Shown here piece by piece: positions 1-10,510 of a stretch of DNA of 64,000 nt. The position numbers were made by a program, and so were the translations under genes. Source of the stretch: Chrysoperla carnea (Eukaryota > Arthropoda > Insecta > Neuroptera > Chrysopidae). Numbering within the stretch: position 1 is the stretch's first letter; each line of letters begins with the position of its first letter. Location of the stretch: assembly GCF_905475395.1 (NCBI RefSeq), contig NC_058338.1, positions 36,400,935 to 36,464,934 of the forward strand, given 5' to 3'. The notes below the pieces were generated by a model. That model saw only the letters and a program-made list of their open reading frames with translations. It was not told where the DNA came from and searched no databases.

Positions 1-596
1 GAATGTTAGAGGCTACTTTAATCCATGTTTTTGGCTTTCCCGGGACTCTGCACATTTCTTCCAAAGACATTCCAGTCCAGGATTTTAAATTATCCACCCA
101 GCTAATTTTTTTCCTTCCAACTTCTCGTTTTGCTGGAATTTTACCAAATAAAGCCACCTCGATCATATCATATTTGTTTAATCGTAAAGTATCTTAATTT
201 TTTTTGACGGTCTTGCTCACTTTTGGTGAGAGTCCCATAATTTTAATCACTTTACTATTTGAAGTATATGCCCTTCCATGAAATTTTTAGAATATTTCTT
301 TATAGCATTTCAAAAGCATTTATGGTTTTTATTATATTTGCTGTCAAGGTCCAAGTTTCACAAGTATAAAAAAAAACTAACCACATGTAACATTTTAAAA
401 ACCGCACACGTATACTTTTCTTCTTTTTTTTGTTCGTTAAGAACTTTTTTAGTTTCATAAATGCACTCTTTGCTTGCCCTATCCTTGATTTTATTTCAAC
501 AGTAGCCTTGTTATTGTTGTGATACAGTTTTCCCAGGTATCTTAATTCACCAACTTGTTTTAGATAAATATCATTACACTCTATTTTTAACCGACT
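1..596 (-). pseudogene. Decayed LINE (non-LTR retrotransposon) reverse transcriptase, C-terminal part
   Basis: Read on the minus strand, about 590 down to 470 translates to a stretch containing VGELRYLGKLY and VEIKSRIGQAKSAFMKLKKF. This matches the thumb-side region that follows the YADD palm of insect LINE reverse transcriptases (the YLGS...IKxRIxxAKxAFxxLKKLL signature). Further down the fragments KMLHVV, INAFEML and ILKISWK correspond to the usual LKCYVWS, LEAFEMW and RRILRISW motifs, but they sit in different frames with stops between them. Positions about 160-1 give a tail with GRKKISWVDNLKSWTG, the basic C-terminal motif of these proteins. Several frameshifts and stops show it is dead. 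The 3' end lies left of the window. It continues upstream at 1126-1338 after an interrupting repeat. The clade looks RTE-like or a relative, but that is inference. Confidence 0.75.
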
Positions 597-1120
597 TCAA
601 ACAAAAACGGAGGAGGTTATCAATGCGACTGTATTTTTTTTTTTATGTTTGTTACCTCAGAACTTTTGACTGGGTGAACCGATTTTAATAATTATTTATC
701 TGTTTGAAAGCTGGTGTTCCCCGTGTGGTCCCATTCTATTTGGTCAAGTTCTGACAACGGCATCCATGAGAAAACCATAAAAGTCTTAAATTTGCATTAA
801 GTATGCACGACAAGAGGACGGATAACTCAATATCAAGCCAACCGATTTCGATGATTCTTTTTTTAGTGACAAATTAGTTTGTGTACTTCATATTCACTAA
901 AAATCACAAAATAAAAAAAAAACTTTTAACAAAAAGAAAACCGACTTCAAAAGAAAAACTAATATGCACTAAAAAGTACAAAAATAACGATAATTTAATG
1001 TAGTTAAAATTATTGTTATTTTTGAAGTCGGTGTCAGCCAAGCTAATGTAGCAAACTGTTCTGTCAGAGTTGTTTCCTTGGCTGACACCGACTCCAAAAA
1101 TAACAATAATTTTAATTACA
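597..1120. mobile_element. Dispersed insect repeat inserted into the LINE
   Basis: The segment starts with an ACCGACTTCAAA motif, contains the text TTGTTACCTCAGAACTTTTG followed by a 'gggtgaaccgatttt' stretch, repeats ACCGACTTCAAAAG near 942, and ends with GAAGTCGGTGTCAGCC inside a hairpin. I recognise this as a repeat type seen in many insect genomes; its class is not clear to me. It has no coding potential. It lies between two pieces of a single reverse transcriptase, so it must have arrived after the LINE did. TGTAAT on the minus strand occurs at both junctions and may be a target duplication, but this is weak. Confidence 0.6.
1005..1114. repeat. 38-bp inverted repeat (hairpin), 37/38 paired
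   Basis: Arm 1005-1042 and arm 1077-1114 are reverse complements with one mismatch (GAAG against GGAG), around a 34-nt loop. The arms contain GAAGTCGGTGTCAGCC, so the hairpin appears to be one end of the inserted dispersed repeat. Such near-perfect pairing suggests a recent or functionally maintained terminus. Confidence 0.85.
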
Positions 1121-1125
1121 TATTA

Positions 1126-1338
1126 TTATATTTTTTTAATATTTTCTGTCTCTTTTTTCCATGTAAATACCATTACTTTTAATTTTTTATCATTAATTTG
1201 AAGTTTCCACTCTTCACTAGCTTTTACTACTTTTTTTTCTACTAAAATTTGGAGATCCTGAGAATTTTCTGTCATCAAAGCTAGTTCATAATCTATGTTA
1301 TAAGTGTGTACATGATGATTTTCACAAATATCTTTCAA
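1126..1338 (-). pseudogene. LINE reverse transcriptase palm fragment, upstream half of the split ORF
   Basis: The minus-strand translation includes LALMTENSQDLQILVEK, ASEEWKLQINDKKLKVMVF and KKETENI. This is the segment right after the YADD box in insect LINE reverse transcriptases (consensus near LMxENxxDLQxLVxKVxxASExxGLKIN). The YADD itself is degraded (YELALM). The text breaks off at KKETENI, and the continuation typical of the family (variants of VECND, then YLG) resumes at about 590 on the other side of the inserted repeat, so the two pieces are halves of one copy. Confidence 0.75.
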
Positions 1339-4300
1339 ACGTTTGTGAAAAACTGAATTTTAGGCAAGCAACAACGATTGCATCCACTACCATAGAGAAT
1401 GCTTAATAATATATCTACAAGTATGTGTTTTAGGACTATATTTTTCTGACACGTACACCATCAATATTCTAACCGTATTAGATATTCAAGTAATCCTTTA
1501 AAATGTACTTCTAATTATTCAACGCTTGTTAATTTTATCACGTTAGCTATACCCCTTAAGGAACAACAAACAACCTAAATAACTAACGGAACAAACAAAA
1601 ACGAAACGAAGTAACAGAGATACACAATGTTTATAAATAAAGCTGTTTAAAAGCTATACATTATTAGCTAACAAACTATTATTTTGTAAGTTATATGATA
1701 TACTTTTGTTGAAAATATTTTGTACAACATCATGGTACCTATAGAGGTTTCCTGTGAAATGTTAATACTTAACGATCCATGAAATTTTGAAACAAACTAT
1801 TTTCAAATAAACACTATACCATAGTTTGTAATAATCTAGAGTCTCGCGCCAGAAGGGCGTATCTGTAAATTTGCCAAATTTAAGATATTGTGTCAGCTCA
1901 TTCCATTTGTTAAGGAGTATCTATATTGTGTCAAATTTTTATGGATGTAACAATAGTATTAACTGCGATTTGTAGGCCGAGCGTCACCTTTTATGTTCGT
2001 ACGTACATATTGATTGTTTTTCCAGTTATTTAACGATAAAGACAATTATTCAAATAAATAAATGTATATATTCGTAAATTTTCTTGTTTTAAAAAATTAT
2101 ATATCCCAAAAATTATATACCGTGGTACGATCAACTTTTTTCATTTTCAAGGTTTTTTAAAGTACTTTAAAATATATACAATATACTTTTTTTACAAAAA
2201 ATGTCAAATTTTTCAATTATTTGACCATCTAATAGTTGTTGGCGAAAAGGGAGTATGGTATTCAACCAGCTGTATCTCAGCAAATATCGCACCAAAACGA
2301 ATAAAAAAGTACCCCAATCTTTTCTTTTTTTATAAACATCATTTTCTGTAGAAAGTTTTTTCATAGGATGTCAATTTTTCTAGTTAATTGAGAAACAATG
2401 AAAAACGTGATTTTTTCAGCGAAAAATGGCGAATTTCACTAATGACACTTTTTGCTTAAAATTTATCCCTCTATCGATGAAGTTAGTTTTCAACATAAAT
2501 TTTAGCACCTCCCCCCCCAGATGGGCAAAAGCGCACCGTGGCACTATATAAAGTTTGTTTCTTGTGTTATTTTTTTCTTACTGTCCAAGTTTCAGTTCAA
2601 TCGGATGTTTTAATTGGTAGGCAAAATTCTTCACTCGCTGTACAATATGAAGGATACGTTATTGTTGTAAACTAACGATTTTAAAACTTTTATCGACTCT
2701 CAGAAAGAGTTTTTAAAGATAAAAAGTGTTTTTAAAGAGATTTTTAAGATGCCCTGCTGGCATGCGGCCCTCGATATGTTCAAATAAACTGCAGATTTTA
2801 ATATATATTATTATGTATATTTACAAGATTTGAGCTCTATGAAACAATTTGTTATTTTATTGTTGGAAATTTATTTTGTTTATATTATTTTGTAATTAAT
2901 ATGAAATAATACGCCAGAATAATAATCGTTTTATACTGACAATACACTCTCTGAAATTGATTGGGTAATGACAGGTTTCTCTATTAACCTTCATCGTTGC
3001 GTAAAGACATCTCACAAATTTGGAACAGATTGTTTTTTTATAGTATTTTAGGGGATAGCTTCTACTTTATAAAACCTTAAAAATCCATAAAATTATGGGA
3101 CAGCTCTTGTACTTCCATAAAAAGTTGTTTTACCTAAAAAATGCATATTTTTGTTCATGTCTCCTTAAACAAAAACCATAAAATTCTTAAAATTTTCCAA
3201 GAGGAGAAAAAAAGTTCAATGAATTGACTGAAAAAAGTCTGTTCTATTTTTTTCATATCTGTAATAATTTTCTAGTTTTTGTCAGTGAAGCAATCGAAAG
3301 TGTTTTCTATTAAAAGATGTTCAAATCTGACTCCAAAGTAGTGGATACCAGGTGTCTTAGATTACTCTACACTCCCTCTAAAACTTACTAATTTAAGAGA
3401 AACAACTTTCGATTTTAAAGTATCGCACATCTCTTATCAGTTACAAAAACGATTCTGATTGATTTGCAATTAAAAACATATTTCAAGTTGTACATATAGC
3501 TGCACATATTTTGAATTTTATAGGCGATGGATAAAGCACCCGGTATAATGAGTGTTAAAGTTTTTAATGAATAAGGACCTAAAGTTTAATGTGTCCATCG
3601 AGGTACTTCATATAATAAACAGATAATGATTATTGTTATAAATATGAGTTGGTATTATTTAGTTCAAGATGTTAAAATATAGATGTTAGAACATGTGAAG
3701 TATCTACTTAGTTAATTTTCTGTATTCATTAAATTCCAATCAAATAAACGTGATTATTAAACTACCTAACTCTATTTTGGTTGTATTTTATGCGCTTTCT
3801 ATCCGAAATATACAGTCGTGTTCCCATCTATTACTATGAAAATTATTACTATAGTAATGAAAACAATTTTTCGGATTATTTTTTCCAACTATATTACCCA
3901 AGAAAAAATAATTTTGTATTATAAATGTGTACAAAATGTGTATATTGAAAAACAAGTCAATTTGGTTGATAAACCCGTAAGAGACCAAAAAGGAAGATCC
4001 TGGTTAAGTAAACTATTGCGCAAGACAGAGACTTTTACCCTCGAGTTGAGGGCGCAAGTTGATGCCCTCTTCCGCTTGTGTAATCCGCTTATTTTGAAAA
4101 TTACTCAACAAGTAATCAATAGATCGGAAAATTGATGGGGAAAATCTATTTAATGACTTTGAATGGCTGCCTTTACTTTCTATAAATATAACCACAACTC
4201 CACTCTTTGTATAAAATTATATTTATTCCAATTATTTATTATCCATATTTTCTAATGTTTCAACATCCTTAGGAATACATTCAACACTTCCTGTGACAGT

Positions 4301-4464
4301 AGCAGAAAGCGAATGATCTTTTTCAAGATGGATTGACTTTGTCATCGAATCGAAACAATATTTCAAAACAGAATATCATTAAAAAATAAAACAATTTCAG
4401 AACAATTGAAATGGATGTTTAAAAATGTACTGAATTTATTTTAAAGAATTAAATAATATTCAAT
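1339..4464. other. No gene recognised
   Basis: AT-rich DNA. The open frames here (for example 3818-4135 on the plus strand) have no family motif I recognise and no splice context. The stretch 2040-2560, with a CCCCCCCC run near 2510 and text such as GCGCACCGTGGCACTA, looks repeat-derived but is not placed in a family. Confidence 0.5.
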
Positions 4465-4700
4465 TAAAAATTTAATGAAACCCCCGACATAAAATAAGGC
4501 TTCGATTTGTTTGTGGCTTTTAAATAGGATGAACTTTTTGTTTGAGTGTTCTTAGCTATGTTTCAAGAAAATTTTATCATACGTTAGAAGAATACAATCT
4601 CTTTTCTAGTTGTTATCGGTTACGGAACTGCAAACTCTCATTTTTTTTAAATCATAATCGGTTCATCCGTTTATTCGCTAAGTTGCCAAAACCAGACATA
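4465..4700 (+). repeat. Dispersed repeat, CCCCCGACAT family, copy 1
   Basis: Begins with AAACCCCCGACAT and carries AATCGGTTCATCCGTTTA, then GCTAAGTTGCCA and AGACATACAG. Related copies are at 6685-6960 and, reversed, at 22970-23250 (TCGCTTCATCCGTTTAGGCG, AAGATGCCACAGACAGAC). The 133-residue open frame starting at 4542 begins inside this repeat, so I do not treat it as a gene. Confidence 0.6.
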
Positions 4701-5210
4701 CAGAAGTACTTCGCTGAAATATATAATGCCCTAGAGGTCAAAATGCTATTAAATATTTTGGATAAATCTATCGCAATAATATTCAAAATTAGTAAGTCCC
4801 TTCGCTCCAGTATTACTCGTATTGATTCTAAATTTCGAACAGAAACTAGAAAATGCAGACGTTGGAATGTATTCAATAGAAAAATGTATTTAGGCGAACC
4901 ACAATGGAATTACTTTTATTATGTAGGTTATCTATTATTATAACTTATATAAATTAAAATTATTAGTCAAATTATATTTAGGTGAAGTTTCAAATTAGTT
5001 TGTAGCTGTCCATATAACAACATAATTGGTAAATATAATTTTGTAAATCTAAATTTTATGTGGTCAAGTCGTAAATCAGAAAAATAGTTGAGATAGTTTG
5101 TTTTACTTCCTAGGCAAGTATTCCTGCAGATCATTTTTTGAAAATATATTCAATAGCAATCTTACAAAACATTTAGTAAATGAATGAACAATGTAATGTT
5201 CTAATCTAAT

Positions 5211-5470
5211 TTGCACTCTCACGCGTAAACAATGATGTTTACGAAAACATGTTTCAAGCAAAAATAATTTATTTTTTTATAAAAAAAAAAAAATTTTACT
5301 TTTGTTCTATCTCTCTAACGGTTTACAAGATAGATCCTACGTACCCAAGACCTAATTGACCTATCATGCTAATTTACGATCTCAAACTCACTTTTTACGC
5401 CCTGAGTACGATTTAAAATTTCAGATTGATATCTCTTTTCGTTTTTGAGTTTTTGTGTTCGTAGCAGGAT
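5211..5470 (-). repeat. Dispersed 350-bp repeat family, copy 1 (reverse)
   Basis: Contains in order TTTTGTTCTATCTCTCTAAC, GGTTTACAAGAT, ACCCAAGACC, TTGACCTAT, CTCACTTTTTACG and TTTTCGTTTTTGAGTT. The same blocks occur in the same order at 9171, 26341 and, on the other strand, at 17555, 19385, 31020 and 34916. No terminal inverted repeat and no reading frame is conserved among the copies. Confidence 0.7.
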
Positions 5471-6001
5471 TCGAAAATATCCGATATTTACTATAAATAT
5501 CAAAATATCGGATATTTATGATATATATCCGATATATATCAAAAGTTTGATATTTACATTTATAGAATAAACAGTTATATTCTATAATTACAAAAGTTTT
5601 TTAATACTTCTGAAATACTCCTAAATGAAGTAAAATCGTTTCTGCACTTTGTCAATTGCTTTCATTGTAAAAAATAATAGAATAAACATAAAAAAAACCT
5701 TACTCTTTCGTAACGAAATTTTTCTAACACGACTGACGCCATTAATACCGGCAGAAGTGTTGCCATTTATGTATTAGAACATGTTAGGGAATATGTTTTA
5801 ACTCTACCCGAACGCCATTTACATTTGGGGAGTAGGAATACAGTAAAAACCGTCAAAAATTACTTAATTCTAATATAAAATTTTTAAATCTTTTTTGTAT
5901 TGATATATATCAAAAATAATCATTTGATATATATCGGATATATATCGGATATATATCATGATATATATCCACTGAAATATATCCTCGAACCCTGGTTCGT
6001 A
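5468..6001. mobile_element. Candidate non-autonomous element with GATATATATC-rich inverted ends
   Basis: The left end has GGATTCGAAAATATCCGATA followed by GATATATATCCGATATATATC. The right end has GATATATATCGG repeated, then ATATATCCTCGAACCCTGG, which is the reverse-complement arrangement. The right end is a short tandem array of an 11-bp unit (GGATATATATC, about three copies, 5930-5970). The interior (5560-5900) has no coding signal. Confidence 0.5.
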
Positions 6002-7786
6002 GACATGGTATACACATCGTAGACACAGAATAAGGTCTTATTATCCTAGAAATAGGAGGAAAGTTTGTTTTTAGCGAGGTGGATAGGCTAAGCGTGGTAA
6101 GCAATAGTATTAGCTATAAATGAATAATTAGAGCTGCAAGTTAATTTAGATTAATAACCGCTGATCAAAAGTTATACCAAATGAATTAATTGCAGATGAA
6201 AAGAAGTTTACGAGATCAGTAGTACCCTATTAAAGCACTTTCTTAGTGCTCACTTACACGTTATATAAATAGCTCCTGTGCCAAATTGTGTGGTTCTATA
6301 CTCAACAGTTTAGGCTGTCAGTTTTATTAATGTTTGATAATTGAACTATTTTTGGAAGTTTACATCACTAGAATATCAATTCATGTGAACTATTTTCAGT
6401 TAGCACATATTTCTTACGTTGTTTTACTACTAACACCCTGTATATATAATTGTGCTTATTTAATGTTCGAGTTATAGTTAAAATTATAATAAATCAAAAT
6501 GACATCTCCATTGATAGACATTTTTTGCGTAATATTAGACTTAGTAAAATGATATAATATCAAGACAACAAGAAAACAATATTATTCTTCAACTTGTTAT
6601 CATTATTATTATTATTTTCTATTTTCATATATGCATAATCTTAAGTTGTGATATAGGTTGTAATTTAATATTATTAAATTAAAATTTAAAGAAACCCCCG
6701 ACATTAAATCAGTCACTGATCAATTCGTTTGTGAAAGCGCAGCCCCTAAACGGAACAACCGGCTTTCATTTTTTTTAATGGCAATTTGATCGAAAGTTTT
6801 CTTATTAAGTTTCAAGAAAAGTGTTCATTCCGTTTGAAGATCATGTCCTCTTTCTACTTGCTATCAGGTATATGAAATCCTAAACTTGCATTTGAAATAT
6901 ATCTCTCGATCATTCGTTTAAAAGCAATATAAGCTTTCGAATGAATATATTGGATTTCATGCAAAATAATTTGTCTTTTTTTTGTGTAAGCTTTCAAACC
7001 CTCAAAATGAAAAACTAAATGGTACAAGGTTTCAAATGAGTTTTAGATTATCTCGATTAGATCCTTTTAGTCGAAGATACAGCTATTTTAATTTAACTAG
7101 ATAAGCCGTTTTTTTATTTGCGTTTATATCTCAAATATTGGTGGCCATAAAATCGTAATTTAACCCTAAACTGTTTGCTGATAGACGGTTGTGGTGAATC
7201 AGATCTGAACATAAAGTTATTCACAATTTTAGGGTACACCCAATAAAAAATATACATACATTAGAATACTTTTATTTCAGTTTGTTTTCTATATATATTT
7301 TATGGATGATTCTTTCATCGAGAGACTGACTCCATTAGCTAATAAAACCACAACAACAGCATAAAATAACATCAATGAGTTTGCTCAAACATATTGGTAG
7401 TTCATGGACAGATTGTTCCTTCGATGGCATTCCCTACTAGAAAATCTTTCTCAGCCCAAAAAATAGGATATACGAAATTTGTTAGGCATGTACTATTATA
7501 TTTATACCTTCTATTCGATTCGATAAAAATGAGTAAATATTTTAACTTATTTTCTTCTATTAATTATAATTGAGATCCTTGACTCAAGAAATGTTTATTT
7601 GATATAAGAACATCATCAGCCAAGTAAATATGTTTCCTTTTTTCCAGTAATTATTTTTTTTTTACAGTGATAGAGTTTCGACTATAAGAAACATTTTGTA
7701 GATGATTTTGTTTGACATTACGCTTGAAAGCACTTAAAAATGAACAGTCTGTATAATTTTAATTTATACATCTTCTTATGTTTATG
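6002..7786. repeat. No gene; contains CCCCCGACAT repeat copy 2 (about 6685-6960)
   Basis: The copy starts AAACCCCCGACATTAAAT and continues with text on cell-like inverted spacing similar to 4465, though more diverged (TTCAAGAAAAGTGTTC, CGATCATTCGTTTAAAAGC). The remainder is AT-rich sequence without recognisable content. Confidence 0.45.
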
Positions 7787-7849
7787 TAGACTATCTAAAC
7801 GCTTAGTATATAATATATATACTTATATTATAAGTTATACATATGGACA

Positions 7850-8440
7850 AAGAAACGAAGTACAAAAAATGATCAAAGTTCGAAAAATTAAAGCAGTAAG
7901 TCGGCTTTGAATGCGGTTTTTGGCATGCGATTCCTTAGAGCGTCAAGAAATTTAGTGACCTAGTCTGATTTATAAGAAAATAAAATATGCAATAAGCATA
8001 ATTAAAATGCATTTTATAATTGCATTTTAAATTGACCGTTAATATTTAATTCACAATTGGGTTAAAATGATTTCAAACTTGTTACACAGGGGGTTTTGGA
8101 ACCTCTTTGACCAATTCTGACACGATATTAATGTTCATCGATCCCAAAAACCCCCCTAGTAACGAGTTTGGGCTGATTATATGACGTTTTTCTGAAATTT
8201 CTAGGAGGCTACAAGAATAACGTTGCACTAGGTAGGTGAATTTAATATTAACGGTCAATTTAAAATGCAATTATAAAATGTATATTAATTATGCTAATTG
8301 CATATTTTTAATTTCTTATAAATCAGACTAGGTCACAAAATTTCCTGACGCTCTAACGAATCGAATGCCGAAAACCGTATTCAATTCCTTTACTTTATTG
8401 CTTCGTTTCTTCGTCTAATATAATTATTATAGTCTATCCA
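7850..8440. mobile_element. Long fold-back element (arms about 200 bp)
   Basis: The left arm, about 7850-8052, pairs with the right arm, about 8238-8440. Shared text includes AGAAACGAAG, AGAGCGTCA, GTGACCTAGTCTGATTTATA, ATTTTATAATTGCATTTTAA and ATTGACCGTTAATATT. The interior is under 200 bp and non-coding; the 62-residue minus-strand open frame there is a by-product. Weaker similarity (TAGACTAT) extends the left end to about 7787. This is a MITE-like or fold-back transposon with no transposase. Confidence 0.8.
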
Positions 8441-10279
8441 TTTACATAGATAACTGACGTTTTTGTATACATAAATAGAGAATATAATAGAAGAACAGCA
8501 GAACATGAGCAAGAAATTCTAGTATTAACTATTATCCTAATATATAGATAGGTCTGCCATCTTACAATTTTCATACATACAAGTATTTATTCACTTCGAA
8601 ACTGTTCCAATACGATTATTGTATTGCCGAATATGTGAGTCGCAGAATACATTTGTATCCATACTTGTTTCTATAAAGTTATAGTTTAAAATACTCATTA
8701 ATCCTTTCATTGAAGTATTGACAATAAAGTTCAAAATAATTTTCAAGTGAAACAGGAAATAATAAATTATTATTACTATTTAAGGAAAATAATATTTTAC
8801 TAGCTGAGCCCGTGAACTTCGTTTCACTTTTTTAATTTATTAATTTATTTGATTCTAATTTTTGATTAGCGAATCTTATTTAATACCTACAATTTTATTT
8901 ATTCATTAATAGATAATACTATTACTAAGCCTGTCCGCTAAACACAAACTTTACTCCTATTTCTAGGACAATCAGATCTATGTCCCCTTTAATTCGTCCT
9001 AGGAGTTGCAAAATATTCTTTCTTACTAATACATATATATATATTTTTCAATTACTGTGTCTATTGTATATATACTATATAATATATTTTACTATTTACA
9101 ATTTTAGATAAAATATTTATTTAAGTTTCCGATTTTCGATTTACAAGGTAACATTCCGAACATATTGCTTGTGAGAAGAAAACAATGTTTAAAACAAAAG
9201 TTATATTTTTTTTATTAGGATCATTTTTTACATTTAAACTTTTGTTCTTTCTCTAACGGAAAACCAGATAGGTCCTACGAATCCAAGACCCAGTTGACAT
9301 ATGTTGCTCATTTACGAACTCGACCTCACTTTTTCCGTTTTTGAGTTATCGTGTTCACAGGCGGAAAGAACTAATTGCGTGATTTTATAGACGCATTTTA
9401 TAAAAAAATCAACAACACCAAAACAACATGGAAAAGATGATAAATATTATTAATGAATATAATATAATTTTGTAAAAAAATAACTAAATTAGCAACAAAA
9501 CAAGTCCCTAAGCACACACTTTCACGTACTATTATTAAAGATATGAAGATGTCACATGTTTATATCAATTATCGTCATCATAACTCGTTGTTATAACCCA
9601 TTAAGAGTATATATTATTTCTAAATGAACAGTTTCTAGTCAGAAGAATGTAGTCGAGTGTCTCTGTGTAAATACATATATAGACACGTACAGAAACACTC
9701 ATATAAACGTTACCTACTATCTATCTTCTTTGGTAGATAATATAAATAAATATACGTATTTTGTTATTTTCATATGAAAAGCAGAAAAAAAAATATATCT
9801 CTTTGAATGGAAGAAATAAAGAATTATCCTTTAGGCAGATTAAATGGTCAATTGATTTTACTTAATCCATATTGTATTAATGTAAGAAGGTTGTCCTTGT
9901 AATATGAATTATTTAGTATTGACATAAAAAACTGTTTTACAAAGATGTTTTTCTCCAACTAATTGGATTTTCCAAGTTTAAAAAAGAAAAACAAAATAAA
10001 AACGTCTTTTTATATTCAAGTGTTTCAATTCAAAGAAAGCTGAATTTAAAAAGATACTCGTTTGAGTTTCTAACAATTGAAAAGTTTCGAATCCGGATTC
10101 AATAGAAAAAGGGGGGTTTCGAGTTACTGGATTTGTTCGGACTACATACAGGAATTGTACAAAAAAATTAATGATATTTAAGTGATTGTACTCTCATTGG
10201 CATAAAAAAGGGTGCAAGAGGTGTAGACAAGGTTTACAACAGTGTTCGGATAAATGAAACTCACAATTGTATTTGAAGC
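8441..10279. repeat. No gene; dispersed 350-bp repeat copy 2 (about 9171-9400, reverse)
   Basis: The copy at 9171-9400 holds AAACTTTTGTTCTTTCTCTA, CCAAGACCCAGTTGACATAT, TTGCTCATTTACGAACTCGA and GAGTTATCGTGTTCACAGGC. It lacks the stretch between CTCACTTTTT and CGTTTTTGAG that other copies have, so it carries an internal deletion. The rest is AT-rich with short TA runs near 9030-9090. Confidence 0.55.
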
Positions 10280-10510
10280 AATCTTCAAGGTGAAGCAAAT
10301 GTTGAGATAAATCCAACCACATCAATTCGGCAAATAGTACAGAAAATTAGTGTTTCCACAACCACTATGCATCGAATCTTAACAAAAGATTTGAAACTTC
10401 GTGCATACATAGTTCAATTGACTCAAGGCCTGAAGCCGGCAAGCCATGGGAAGCGAAGAGCGTTTGTTAATTTGATTTTGAAACAACAAGAATTGATTTA
10501 TGATTTATGC
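10280..10510 (+). pseudogene. Mariner/IS630-type transposase remnant (N-terminal HTH part)
   Basis: One open frame of about 76 codons reads VEINPTTSIRQIVQKISVS, TTTMHRILTKDLKLRAY, then IVQLTQGLKPASHGKRRAF and VNLILKQQ. The helix-turn-helix followed by LKLxxYxIQLxQELKPxDxxxR is the layout of mariner-like (IS630-Tc1-mariner superfamily) transposases in insects. There is no start codon in a sensible place, and the catalytic DDE/D domain is absent downstream, so only a fragment remains. Confidence 0.65.

Noticed and set aside
3818..4135. 105-residue plus-strand open frame
   Set aside because: No family match; low-complexity start; an overlapping frame on the other strand is just as open, as expected by chance.
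4542..4943. 133-residue plus-strand open frame
   Set aside because: Its first part lies in a dispersed repeat (CCCCCGACAT family) found at other places in the window, and the rest has no recognisable motif or splice context.
8082..8270. 62-residue minus-strand frame in the fold-back centre
   Set aside because: It covers one arm and the centre of the inverted-repeat element and has no protein features.
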